A stretch of DNA of 64,000 bases from CAWFZT01 sp963820415 (GTDB lineage Bacteria; Chloroflexota; Anaerolineae; Anaerolineales; Anaerolineaceae): contig CAWFZT010000008.1 of NCBI GenBank assembly GCA_963820415.1, positions 899,722 through 963,721 of the forward strand, given 5' to 3'. Under the pieces are notes generated by a model. That model saw nothing but the letters and a program-made list of their open reading frames with translations, did no database searches and was not told the origin of the DNA. Position numbers and translations under genes: made by a program. Shown here one piece after another: positions 43,347 to 51,791 of this stretch. Each line of letters opens with the position of its first letter. Position 1 is the first letter of the stretch.

Positions 43347-46025
43347 TCATAGGTGGATAGGTAAGGTAAATGTCATGGTAACGCCCCGGTCAGGGTTGTT
43401 TTCAGCCCAGATGCGCCCACCATGCGCCTCGATAAAACCCTTGCAGATGGACAGGCCCAAACCCGTTCCGACCATCAAGGCGTGGTGGCGCACCCGGTAA
43501 AATTTGTCAAACACGCGCTCCAGGTCTTCAGGAGGGATGCCGTAGCCATAATCCCTTACTTTGACTACCGCCTGGTTGTCCTTGACCTGCGCCCAAATTT
43601 CGATAGGGCTGTCGAGTGAAGAATATTTGCAGGCATTATCCAGTAAATTGGACAGCACCTGGGCGATGAGCATGAGGTCTATGGATATGGGGGGAATATT
43701 TTCTGCAATGTGGATTTGCAGCGGGTGGTCGCAAAGGCGTTCTTGCATCTGGTTGATCACACTGCCGATCAGGTCCTGCACGTCGGCCAGCTCACGGTTA
43801 AGGTGGATCGCTCCGGCCTCGAGGCGGGTCATATCGAGCAGGTTTTCGACCAGCCGGTTGAGCTGTCGCGCCTGGCCGGTGGCCGATTGGATCAGCTCCA
43901 GCCGGGTCGCAGAATCAAAGCGGCTCTTTTCTTCGCCAGATTTTTCCGATTCTTCCAGGCTGGTCAGGACGCCGGTGATCGAAGCCAGGGGGGTTCGCAG
44001 CTCGTGGGAAATCGAGCTCAGCAGCGCCGTTTGCAGCTTTTCCTTGTTCTGCAGCAGCTCGCCTTGAGCAGCCGTTTCCGCCAGAGAAGCGCGTTCAACC
44101 GCCAGGGCAGACAGGTTGGCAAACCCCTCCAGGAGCATGCGCTGTTCAATGGTTAGAATATTTTCAGGTTCCTTTGGCCTGATTCCCAACACACCCACTG
44201 TGCCGCGGGCCGTGATCATCGGCATGTAGCGAATGGAGGAAGCAGTCAGGGTGTCGGTGGCCCAGCCCGCCGACTGGTTATTCTTGAATGACCAATCCGC
44301 GACTGCCAGCTCAGTTTCGCTGATTTCAAAGCCAGGCGTGGCGGCTCTTTTCACCAGTACCTTTTCCGCCGGGAGAAAGATGGCCACATCCCCTGGGAAG
44401 GTCTCACTGATATTGCCGATAATGGCGGCGAAAACTCTTTCCAATCCGACTGCGCCGGTCAGCTCACGGCTGAAGCGGTTGACCGCCTGGGCCTGGCGGT
44501 TCCTTTGCTGGAGCGCTTCAATCTGGTCGCGAAGCATGGCAGCGAAGTTGCTGATGATGATACCTACCAGCAACAGACCGGCAAAAGTGAGCAGATACTG
44601 CGTATCGCTGACCCGGAAACTGAGATAGGGGACGACGAAGAAAAAGTCAAAAGTCAGCACGCTGACGATAGAAGCCAGGATGGCCGGACCCCTGCCCAGG
44701 TAAACTGCCGCAATCACTACCCCCATCAGGTAAAGCATCACCAGGTTGGTCGGGTCGAGGAATTTGCTGAGGGGATAACTGATTGCGCTCACCAGGGCAA
44801 TCAGGCCGAGGCTTTCGAAATAGCGGATCAATGGGCGGTGAGGGGACCATGGCTTCAGGATTTCACTGCGCGGCTGCTCGACCTCTTCGCTGACCACGTA
44901 TACATCGATTTTTCCGCTTTCACGGATGATCTGGTCTATGACAGTGCCGCGCAAGACTTCAAACCAGCGCGGGCGCAGAGGTTTGCCAGCCACGATTTTG
45001 GTGATGTTATGCTCGCGGGCAAATTCGATGACCGCCTCGGCTACATTTTCCCCCGGTACATTCACGACCGTGGCGCCCAGCTCTTCGGCCAGGCGTAAAT
45101 TACCGCGCATACGCTGGCGGTTTTCGGGTGGCATGCGCAGGTGCCCGGGAGTCTCCACGAAGATCACGAACCATTCAGCGTTCAGGTCATCCGCCAACCG
45201 GCGCCCGGTGCGCACCAGGCGTTCGCCCATCGGGTGAGAGCTGAGGCAAACCAGGATGTGATCCCTGGCAGGCCAGGGGCCCGGGATAGCGCGCGACTGC
45301 ATATAATTGAGCATCTGGCTGTCCACCCGCTCGGCGGCGCGGCGCATGGAGAGCTCGCGCAGGGCCGTCAGGTTGCCTTTGCGGAAGAACTTCTCCAGGG
45401 CGAGGGCAGCCTGGTCGGGTATATATACTTTGCCTTCCCTCAGGCGCTGCATCAGCTCGTCAGTGGGCAGGTCGACCAACTCGATCTCGTTGGCTTTATC
45501 CACCAGGCTGTCCGGCACGGTTTCGTGAACCACCACGCCGGTGATCTGCTGGACGACGTCCTTCAGGCTTTCCAGGTGCTGGATGTTGACCGTGGTATAA
45601 ACGTCGATCCCGGCGTTGAGCAGTTCTTCCACATCCATGTACCGCTTAGGATGGCGCGAGCCGGGCGCATTAGAATGCGCCAACTCATCCACTAACACCA
45701 GTTGGGGGCGGCGTTCGACCACCGCGTCGATATCCATCTCGGTCAGGTTGGCGCCGCGGTAATCTATTCTACGCCGAGGGATGACCTCCAGGCCTTCGAG
45801 CTTGGCTTCGGTCTCTTTGCGCCCGTGAGTTTCAATATAGCCGACCACCAAGTCCACGTCCTCTTCTTTACGCTGGTGGGCGGCCTCGAGCATGGCGAAA
45901 GTTTTTCCTACCCCGGCGACGTAGCCGAGGAAAATTTTGAGCTTGCCGCGATTTTGCTGCTGCTCTTCTTCGTTTATTTGAGCCAGCAACACATCCGGAT
46001 CGGGACGTTTATATTCTTCTGGCAT
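43347..46025 (-). CDS. kdpD: Sensor histidine kinase KdpD
   Basis: 892 aa, full length. N-terminal KdpD domain with GYVAGVGKTFAML Walker-type loop (about 34-46) and VDELAHSNAPGSRH, a USP-like domain (about 255-375), a four-helix DUF4118 membrane block (about 400-500), GAF domain (about 530-640), HisKA with SSISHELRTPL and HATPase with NLLDNACKYSS, DYGYGIPPEDL and GTGLGLSICKGFIEAHGG. Senses K+/c-di-AMP/turgor in other bacteria. Starts 4 nt after kdpC. Confidence 0.96.
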   Translation of the reverse strand: MPEEYKRPDPDVLLAQINEEEQQQNRGKLKIFLGYVAGVGKTFAMLEAAHQRKEEDVDLVVGYIETHGRKETEAKLEGLEVIPRRRIDYRGANLTEMDIDAVVERRPQLVLVDELAHSNAPGSRHPKRYMDVEELLNAGIDVYTTVNIQHLESLKDVVQQITGVVVHETVPDSLVDKANEIELVDLPTDELMQRLREGKVYIPDQAALALEKFFRKGNLTALRELSMRRAAERVDSQMLNYMQSRAIPGPWPARDHILVCLSSHPMGERLVRTGRRLADDLNAEWFVIFVETPGHLRMPPENRQRMRGNLRLAEELGATVVNVPGENVAEAVIEFAREHNITKIVAGKPLRPRWFEVLRGTVIDQIIRESGKIDVYVVSEEVEQPRSEILKPWSPHRPLIRYFESLGLIALVSAISYPLSKFLDPTNLVMLYLMGVVIAAVYLGRGPAILASIVSVLTFDFFFVVPYLSFRVSDTQYLLTFAGLLLVGIIISNFAAMLRDQIEALQQRNRQAQAVNRFSRELTGAVGLERVFAAIIGNISETFPGDVAIFLPAEKVLVKRAATPGFEISETELAVADWSFKNNQSAGWATDTLTASSIRYMPMITARGTVGVLGIRPKEPENILTIEQRMLLEGFANLSALAVERASLAETAAQGELLQNKEKLQTALLSSISHELRTPLASITGVLTSLEESEKSGEEKSRFDSATRLELIQSATGQARQLNRLVENLLDMTRLEAGAIHLNRELADVQDLIGSVINQMQERLCDHPLQIHIAENIPPISIDLMLIAQVLSNLLDNACKYSSLDSPIEIWAQVKDNQAVVKVRDYGYGIPPEDLERVFDKFYRVRHHALMVGTGLGLSICKGFIEAHGGRIWAENNPDRGVTMTFTLPIHL

Positions 46026-46029
46026 GCCT

Positions 46030-46602
46030 CTATTTTAGCTCATCCAGCGCCAGATTCAACTCCAGAACATTAACGCGCGGCTCGCCGAGAAAGCCCAGCA
46101 TACGCCCCTGGGTATGTTGGTTAATCAAAGCCATTACATTATCTAATGATAGGCCGCGCACCCGGGCGACGCGAGAGGCCTGGTACTGTGCGGCAGCGAT
46201 GCTGATATCCGGGTCCAGCCCGCTGGCAGAGGCGGTCACCAGGTCAACCGGGACGGGCCGGGTATTGGCCGGGTCGGCGTCATGCAAAGCCTTCAGGCGC
46301 GCTTCAACCTGCTTCAGCAGATCCGGATTGGTAGTGGCATAGTTGCTGCCGCCGGATGCAGAAGCATTATAAGGATGATCCCCGGTCGCCGACAGGCGCC
46401 CCCAGAAATATTTGGGGTCGGTAAATTCCTGGCCAATCAGGGATGATCCAATCACCTGTCCGTTTTGTACAATCAGGCTTCCGTTGGCCTGGCGCGGGAA
46501 GATCACCTGGGCAATCCCGGTGATCGCCAGCGGATAAATGATCCCGGTAAGAACAGTCATCGATAAGAAGATAATTAAGGCTGGTTTGAGTTGTTTTAAC
46601 AT
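46030..46602 (-). CDS. kdpC: Potassium-transporting ATPase subunit C
   Basis: 190 aa. One N-terminal membrane helix (about 8-32), then the periplasmic domain: SSLIGQEFTDPKYFWGRLSATGDHPYNASASGGSN, DLVTASASGLDPDISIAAAQYQ and RVARVRGL. Stabilises the KdpFABC complex. Separated from kdpB by a DUF4118 gene, an insertion into the usual kdpBC order. Confidence 0.95.
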   Translation of the reverse strand: MLKQLKPALIIFLSMTVLTGIIYPLAITGIAQVIFPRQANGSLIVQNGQVIGSSLIGQEFTDPKYFWGRLSATGDHPYNASASGGSNYATTNPDLLKQVEARLKALHDADPANTRPVPVDLVTASASGLDPDISIAAAQYQASRVARVRGLSLDNVMALINQHTQGRMLGFLGEPRVNVLELNLALDELK

Positions 46603-46644
46603 TCGAAATCCTTTATGAACGCAATCAATCGTTCCATGTTCCTG

Positions 46645-47427
46645 TTAAGAATGAGATGCTTCAAGCGAGTTCCCTTCGGAGTAAGAAGGTCTTTGTTTCG
46701 GATCCGGTGGTTTTGCTTCAGCCATTCGCACCCGATCGAGCGCTGAAGCGGTTTGCCTCAACATCGTCTGCAGCATGAGATCATCTTCGGAAGGCAACGA
46801 AATGATCCCCTGCCAAATATCGATCTCACCAATCAACGCTGGTCCAGAAATAATGGCAAGCACCCGGTCTGGTCTACCATGTGGCGCAAAAGCCTGTCCA
46901 TTATTCGTACGTGCGGTAAATGGCTGGGTTCCCCCATCTCCGGTGAGATGGACTTGCACACCTTCCGCCAGGTACTTTTGTTGGATCTGGTTTGCAATGG
47001 CCTGGGCAATCCCTTCTCGGGTCGGCTGGTTGGCTATAGCAGCCACCATTTCATACAAAAAGGTGGCTTTCCGCTCGCGTTCTTGTTCCTCCGTCAGGAT
47101 CGAGTAGATCCGCCCGACAACGAGGATAGCCATAGCAATGAAGAGGAACAATAGCAGCCATCCCTCCAGGCTGCCGATGTTGAACGTTCCGTAGGGTGGA
47201 ATGAACAGGTAATCGAAGGACAGCGCCGCGGTTAGGGCAGCACTGACCCCAGCCAATTGTCCCCAACGCACCGTACACCAACCAATCGGCACCAGGTATA
47301 GAATAGCAATCACACCCTCTCCCAGGGTTTTTGAGCCAATCAAAAGCATCACCACGGTCAGGGCGAAGACAACTCCGACGGATACCAGGGCGTGAGCAAT
47401 TCGGGCAGGTGAAATGTGAATGTTCAT
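46645..47427 (-). CDS. Stand-alone DUF4118/GAF-like protein in the kdp operon
   Basis: 260 aa from ATG 47427, 6 nt after GAGG; the frame opens at a TTG inside the kdpB stop. Four hydrophobic segments (about 10-112) with ALSFDYLFIPPYGTF match the KdpD membrane block (DUF4118). A linker helix and a GAF-like domain (about 125-235) follow. It has neither the KdpD N-terminal sensor nor HisKA/HATPase. It resembles the middle of KdpD as a separate polypeptide and may pair with KdpD or sense independently. Confidence 0.75.
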   Translation of the reverse strand: MNIHISPARIAHALVSVGVVFALTVVMLLIGSKTLGEGVIAILYLVPIGWCTVRWGQLAGVSAALTAALSFDYLFIPPYGTFNIGSLEGWLLLFLFIAMAILVVGRIYSILTEEQERERKATFLYEMVAAIANQPTREGIAQAIANQIQQKYLAEGVQVHLTGDGGTQPFTARTNNGQAFAPHGRPDRVLAIISGPALIGEIDIWQGIISLPSEDDLMLQTMLRQTASALDRVRMAEAKPPDPKQRPSYSEGNSLEASHS

Positions 47428-47435
47428 CATCCACC

Positions 47436-49538
47436 TCAAACCAGATGGAGCGCTACCAGGAGCATATCGATGAGCTTGATGCCAATGAACGGGGCGATCA
47501 ACCCGCCCACGCCGTAGATCAGCAGGTTATCCCGCAGCAGCTTGGCTGCGCCGACTGCCCGGTAAGGCACGCCGCGCAGCGCCAGCGGGATCAGCATAAC
47601 GATGATAATGGCGTTGAAGATTACCGCCGAAAGAATGGCGCTCTCAGGGGTGGCCAGGCGCATGATGTTGAGGATGCCCAACTGCGGGTAAGTCGTGGCA
47701 AAAGCCGCCGGGATGATAGCAAAGTATTTCGACACGTCATTGGCAATGCTGAAGGTGGTCAACGCCCCGCGCGTCATCAACAGTTGCTTGCCGATTTCCA
47801 CGATCTCAATCAGCTTGGTCGGGTTGCTTTCCAGGTCGATCATGTTGGAAGCTTCCCGTGCCGGCTGCGTGCCGGTGTTCATCGCCACGGCCACATCGGC
47901 CTGGGCCAAGGCCGGAGCGTCGTTGGTGCCATCCCCAGTCATCGCCACCAGCCGCCCGCCGGTCTGGTAATCCCGGATCAGGGCCAGCTTATTTTCAGGG
48001 GTCGCCTGGGCCAGGAAGTCATCCACCCCTGCTTCGGCGGCGATGGCCGCGGCAGTCAGCGGGTTATCCCCGGTGATCATGACGGTCTTGATGCCCATCT
48101 TGCGCATCTGCACGAAGCGTTCCTTCAAGCCGCCTTTCACGATATCTTTCAAATGGATCACACCCAACGCCATATTGTTTTTCGCCACCACCAGGGGGGT
48201 CCCGCCGTTACGGGCGATGGCATCGACCGTGTTGCGTAGTTCTGTCGTCACGCCGCCATCCAGATTTTCAAGGTAAGTGAACATGGCGTCCGGCGAGCCT
48301 TTACGGATGTGGGTGGAGTCAAAATCGACCCCGCTCATGCGCGTCTGGGCGGAGAAGGGGATAAAGTGCATGCCCTGCGGCGCTTCGGTAGTGGCGCTGA
48401 CCGTGCGCCCTCTCAGGCCGTATTTCTCCTTGGCCAGCACGACGATTGAGCGCCCTTCCGGGGTTTCATCCGCCAGGGAGGCCAGTTGGGCGGTTTCAGC
48501 CAGTTCTTGCGGGGTGGTCTTCCCGACCGGGATGAATTCAACCGCCTGGCGGTTGCCCATGGTGATCGTGCCGGTTTTGTCCAGCAAGAGCACATCCACG
48601 TCCCCGGCAGCTTCGATGGCCCGCCCGGAAAGGGCAATCACGTTACGCTGGATCAGGCGGTCCATCCCGGCGATGCCAATGGCGGACAGCAAGCCGCCGA
48701 TGGTGGTGGGGATCAGACACACCAGCAGAGCCACCAGGACGGTGATGGTTACGGGAGTGCCCTGTCCGGCGGCCACATTCACGCTGTACAAAGAATAAGG
48801 CAACAAGGTGATGCACACTCCCAGGAAGATGATCGTGAAAGCCGCCAGGAGGATATCCAGGGCAATCTCATTGGGTGTTTTTTGGCGTTTGGCGCCTTCT
48901 ACCAGGGCAATCATGCGGTCCAGGAAACCTTCGCCCGGCCTGGCGCTGACTCTGATCACCAACCAGTCGGACAGGATGCGCGTCCCGCCGGTGACGGCGC
49001 TGCGGTCGCCGCCTGATTCGCGGATGACCGGGGCCGATTCGCCGGTGACTGCCGCTTCGTCCACCGAGGCGATCCCTTCGACGACTTCGCCGTCAGCCGG
49101 GATAATATCCCCGGCTTCCACCAGGTAAATGTCATTTTGCCGCAGCAGGGTCGATGGGGTGGCAATATATTCAAGCGGGTGCACGCCTTTAGCGGGTGCT
49201 TTTGGCAGCTTTTTGGCAACCGTCTCTCTGCGCGTGCGCCGCAAGGCCTCGGCCTGGGCTTTTCCACGCCCTTCAGCTAGCGCCTCGGAGAAGTTAGCGA
49301 ACAAGACGGTGAACCACAACCAGATAGCGACTGCGCCGATGAAAGCCGCCGGCGCTTCGCCTTTACCTGCCAGCGCCTGGATCCACAACCCGGTGGTCAG
49401 CACGCTGCCGACTTCCACGACGAACATGACCGGGTTGCGCAACTGCACGCGCGGGTCGAGCTTGATGAAAGAGTCGACGATCGCCCGCTGGTATAATTCT
49501 GTTCTAAATGATTTTTGTTTCTTTAGCGCGTCAGACAT
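47436..49538 (-). CDS. kdpB: Potassium-transporting ATPase ATP-binding subunit
   Basis: 700 aa P-type ATPase. Actuator TGES (165-168), membrane CLIPTT (275-280), phosphorylation site D320 in DKTGTIT, then VAMTGDGTNDAPALAQADVAVAMNTGTQ and DLESNPTKLIEIVEIGKQ. N-terminus LDPRVQLRNPVMFVVEVGSVLTT is diagnostic of KdpB. Couples ATP hydrolysis to K+ uptake by KdpA. 2 nt after kdpA. Confidence 0.97.
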   Translation of the reverse strand: MSDALKKQKSFRTELYQRAIVDSFIKLDPRVQLRNPVMFVVEVGSVLTTGLWIQALAGKGEAPAAFIGAVAIWLWFTVLFANFSEALAEGRGKAQAEALRRTRRETVAKKLPKAPAKGVHPLEYIATPSTLLRQNDIYLVEAGDIIPADGEVVEGIASVDEAAVTGESAPVIRESGGDRSAVTGGTRILSDWLVIRVSARPGEGFLDRMIALVEGAKRQKTPNEIALDILLAAFTIIFLGVCITLLPYSLYSVNVAAGQGTPVTITVLVALLVCLIPTTIGGLLSAIGIAGMDRLIQRNVIALSGRAIEAAGDVDVLLLDKTGTITMGNRQAVEFIPVGKTTPQELAETAQLASLADETPEGRSIVVLAKEKYGLRGRTVSATTEAPQGMHFIPFSAQTRMSGVDFDSTHIRKGSPDAMFTYLENLDGGVTTELRNTVDAIARNGGTPLVVAKNNMALGVIHLKDIVKGGLKERFVQMRKMGIKTVMITGDNPLTAAAIAAEAGVDDFLAQATPENKLALIRDYQTGGRLVAMTGDGTNDAPALAQADVAVAMNTGTQPAREASNMIDLESNPTKLIEIVEIGKQLLMTRGALTTFSIANDVSKYFAIIPAAFATTYPQLGILNIMRLATPESAILSAVIFNAIIIVMLIPLALRGVPYRAVGAAKLLRDNLLIYGVGGLIAPFIGIKLIDMLLVALHLV

Positions 49539-49540
49539 AG

Positions 49541-51286
49541 TTAAGCCCCAATCAAAATCAGGTGTTCAATAATCGGTCCCAGGGCCAGCGCCGGGACGAA
49601 GTTCAGAGCGCCGACCAGGATGATCACACCGATCACCCAAACGATAAAAAGTAAAGAGGTGGTAGGCAGCGTACCAGCACCAGTCGGGATTTTCTTCTTG
49701 GCCGCCAGTGAGCCGGCCAGGGCCAGGGTAGGCACTGCCAGCCAGAAGCGACCAATCAGCATGGCCAGCGCTCCGGTGAGGTTGTAGAAGACTGTGTTTG
49801 CGTTCAGACCAGCAAAGGCGCTGCCATTGTTATTCCCCTGCGATGAGTAAGCATAGAGGATCTCACTGAATCCATGCGAGCCCGGGTTTAAAACTGAGCT
49901 CTGGCCGGCATTCAGGAGCACGGCTACGGCGGTCAGCCCCAGGACAGTCAGGGGCATGATCAGGATCAATAGCGAGGCCATCTTCATCTCGTAGGTCTCG
50001 ATCTTCTTGCCCAGGTATTCCGGCGTTCGGCCAACCATCAAGCCGGCCACGAAGACGGCCACGATCACGAAGACTAACATGCCATATAACCCGGAACCCA
50101 CTCCCCCGAAGACCACCTCACCGAACATCATCATCACCAACGGCACCATGCCTCCCAGGGGGGTAAACGAATCATGCATCGAATTGACCGATCCATTCGA
50201 AGCGGCTGTGGTGACGGTAGCCCACAATGAGGAGTTCGCCAGCCCAAAACGGACCTCCTTGCCTTCCATGTTCCCGCCCGGTTGGAGATTCCCGGCTGTC
50301 TGGTCCACTCCCAGGGCCGTCAGTTTTGGATTGCCGGCCGCTTCAGCCGTGTAGGCTACCACAATCAATGCCACCAGGAGGATCAGCATGGCAGCCAACA
50401 AAGCCCATCCCTGGCGCGTGTCGCCGACCATCTTCCCGAAGGTATAGCACAGCGCGCCGGAGATCAACAAGATGGACAGCATTTCAAGAAAATCCGACAA
50501 AGGGGTGGAGTTTTCGAAAGGATGGGCAGAGTTTACGTTGAAGAACCCACCTCCGTTCGTCCCTAGCTGTTTGATAGCGATTTGAGAAGCAGCCGGCCCT
50601 ACTGCGAGTATTTGGGTGGATATGGTTTGATTATTTTGGCCCGCTTCCGGCTGGATCAGCTTGGCCGTGAGGCTGGGCGAGAACGTCTGCACGACGCCCT
50701 GAGATACGAGCGCCAACGATAGCACGATCGACAGCGGCAGCAGGATGTAAAGCGTACTACGGGTCAGATCGACCCAGAAATTCCCTAAATTGCGTGTGTT
50801 GTGACGAGTAAAGCCTCGGATGAACGCAATCAGGATCGCCATGCCAGCCGCGGCAGACACAAAATTCTGAACGGTCAGGCCAACCATCTGGGTCAGGTAG
50901 CTTAACGTCGTCTCGCCGCCGTAGCTCTGCCAGTTGGTGTTAGTGATAAAGCTGACCGCAGTGTTCAAGGACAGGTCCGAGGATACCGCACCCATTGCCA
51001 TGGGGTTAAGGAACAAAAAACCCTGTAGCCGCTGCAGCAAGTATAAGAAGATAAAACTAATTGCACTGAATAGCAGCATTGCCGCAGTGTAGATTTTCCA
51101 ATCCATTTCATCTTCCGGATGGATGCCGGCCAGACGGTAGGTCAACCGCTCCAAAGGGGCGAAGACAGGTGTGAGAAATGTGCGCTCGCCCTGGTAAACC
51201 TTCGCCATGAACGATCCAAGCGGCTTGGCAAGCAGCACCAGTACGACGAGATAAAATATAATTTGAAGCCAGCCAGAAAGTGTCAT
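49541..51286 (-). CDS. kdpA: Potassium-transporting ATPase channel-like subunit
   Basis: 581 aa from ATG 51286 (GGAG upstream; longer frame overlaps kdpF). Ten membrane helices. Four pore-like loops are visible, including SFITNTNWQSYGGETTLS, GTNGGGFFNVNSAHPFEN, SVNSMHDSFTPLGG and YAYSSQGNNNGSAFAGL. K+-selective subunit of the Kdp pump. Overlaps kdpF by ATGA. Confidence 0.97.
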   Translation of the reverse strand: MTLSGWLQIIFYLVVLVLLAKPLGSFMAKVYQGERTFLTPVFAPLERLTYRLAGIHPEDEMDWKIYTAAMLLFSAISFIFLYLLQRLQGFLFLNPMAMGAVSSDLSLNTAVSFITNTNWQSYGGETTLSYLTQMVGLTVQNFVSAAAGMAILIAFIRGFTRHNTRNLGNFWVDLTRSTLYILLPLSIVLSLALVSQGVVQTFSPSLTAKLIQPEAGQNNQTISTQILAVGPAASQIAIKQLGTNGGGFFNVNSAHPFENSTPLSDFLEMLSILLISGALCYTFGKMVGDTRQGWALLAAMLILLVALIVVAYTAEAAGNPKLTALGVDQTAGNLQPGGNMEGKEVRFGLANSSLWATVTTAASNGSVNSMHDSFTPLGGMVPLVMMMFGEVVFGGVGSGLYGMLVFVIVAVFVAGLMVGRTPEYLGKKIETYEMKMASLLILIMPLTVLGLTAVAVLLNAGQSSVLNPGSHGFSEILYAYSSQGNNNGSAFAGLNANTVFYNLTGALAMLIGRFWLAVPTLALAGSLAAKKKIPTGAGTLPTTSLLFIVWVIGVIILVGALNFVPALALGPIIEHLILIGA

Positions 51287-51375
51287 CCGAACTTCTCCGG
51301 TTTTAACAAGGCTATAAACAGATAGATCAGCAGCGCCAGGGCAACTACCCCAACAATCCAATATAATGCGGACAT
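51283..51375 (-). CDS. kdpF: Potassium-transporting ATPase subunit F
   Basis: 30 aa, one helix: starts MSALYWIVGVVALALL, ends ALLKPEKFG. The single membrane segment followed by KPEKF/KPERF is the KdpF hallmark. GGAG lies in the upstream small ORF. Its stop overlaps the kdpA start (ATGA). KdpF stabilises the complex. Confidence 0.9.
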   Translation of the reverse strand: MSALYWIVGVVALALLIYLFIALLKPEKFG

Positions 51376-51378
51376 CTC

Positions 51379-51471
51379 TTATTTCTCCTTCAGCTTTTCC
51401 AAAGCGTCAACCATCCAGATACAGACTGCAAAGAATGCAACCACAAGTAACACATACAAGATATCAATCAT
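51379..51471 (-). CDS. Small membrane protein upstream of kdpF
   Basis: 30 aa from ATG 51471 (GGAGGTAATT upstream, strong). Starts MIDILYVLLVVAFFAVC, ends MVDALEKLKEK: one helix with a charged C-terminal tail. Spacing to kdpF is 3 nt. Many kdp operons carry a similar unnamed one-helix ORF before kdpF, so I take it as real. It is too short for most gene finders. Confidence 0.65.
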   Translation of the reverse strand: MIDILYVLLVVAFFAVCIWMVDALEKLKEK

Positions 51472-51512
51472 AATTACCTCCAATCGCCATCCAATATACT
51501 GCGGTTCTCTGG

Positions 51513-51584
51513 ATTGCCGTGGTAATCAGATTTGGGTGTGAGCGTGCGTACGCAGCTCACACCCAAATGGGATTCCACGGTAAT
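51513..51584. repeat. 72-nt long hairpin upstream of the kdp operon
   Basis: CCGTGG (51517-51522), AATC (51524-51527) and ATTTGGGTGTGAGC (51530-51543) pair in order with GCTCACACCCAAAT (51555-51568), GATT (51571-51574) and CCACGG (51575-51580). The total is 24 bp with tiny bulges. The loop TGCGTACGCA is itself palindromic. No U-tract on either side, so not an intrinsic terminator. It would lie in the 5' UTR of kdp, 42 nt before the first ORF. Confidence 0.6.
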
Positions 51585-51655
51585 TTGAGATATATGCGAT
51601 GGTGTTAATCGAAAATAAGCGGAGGTGCAAAACTTCCGTTTAGTTATTGATAGCA

Positions 51656-51790
51656 GAATCCCGCCTGTCGATCATGGCGGGATTCGTGGATGTCCGTGTA
51701 CGAAAAAGGGGGGTTCCGGCAGGCGGTCTTAACCTTTACCCCAACCTTTCGATGATTTCCGGCGTATCGCTGCTGCCGGTTCCAACCAAG
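51656..51790 (-). other. Structured spacer after the serine-hydrolase gene
   Basis: Contains a perfect 10-bp hairpin GAATCCCGCC / GGCGGGATTC (51656-51685). On the minus strand, just after the stop at 51792, CCGGCAG and CTGCCGG arms (about 51776 and 51716) enclose a GGTTGGGG-rich stretch ending in CCCCCCTTTTT (about 51704). This may be a bulky terminator of the upstream gene or a structured leader of kdp. I could not match it to a known riboswitch. Confidence 0.35.
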
Positions 51791-51791
51791 C

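Noticed and set aside
51690..51790. c-di-AMP (ydaO-type) riboswitch before kdp
   Set aside because: Location and GGAACC/GGGGT-like elements are suggestive, but I could not place the conserved core or the pseudoknot. It also directly follows the stop of the upstream gene.
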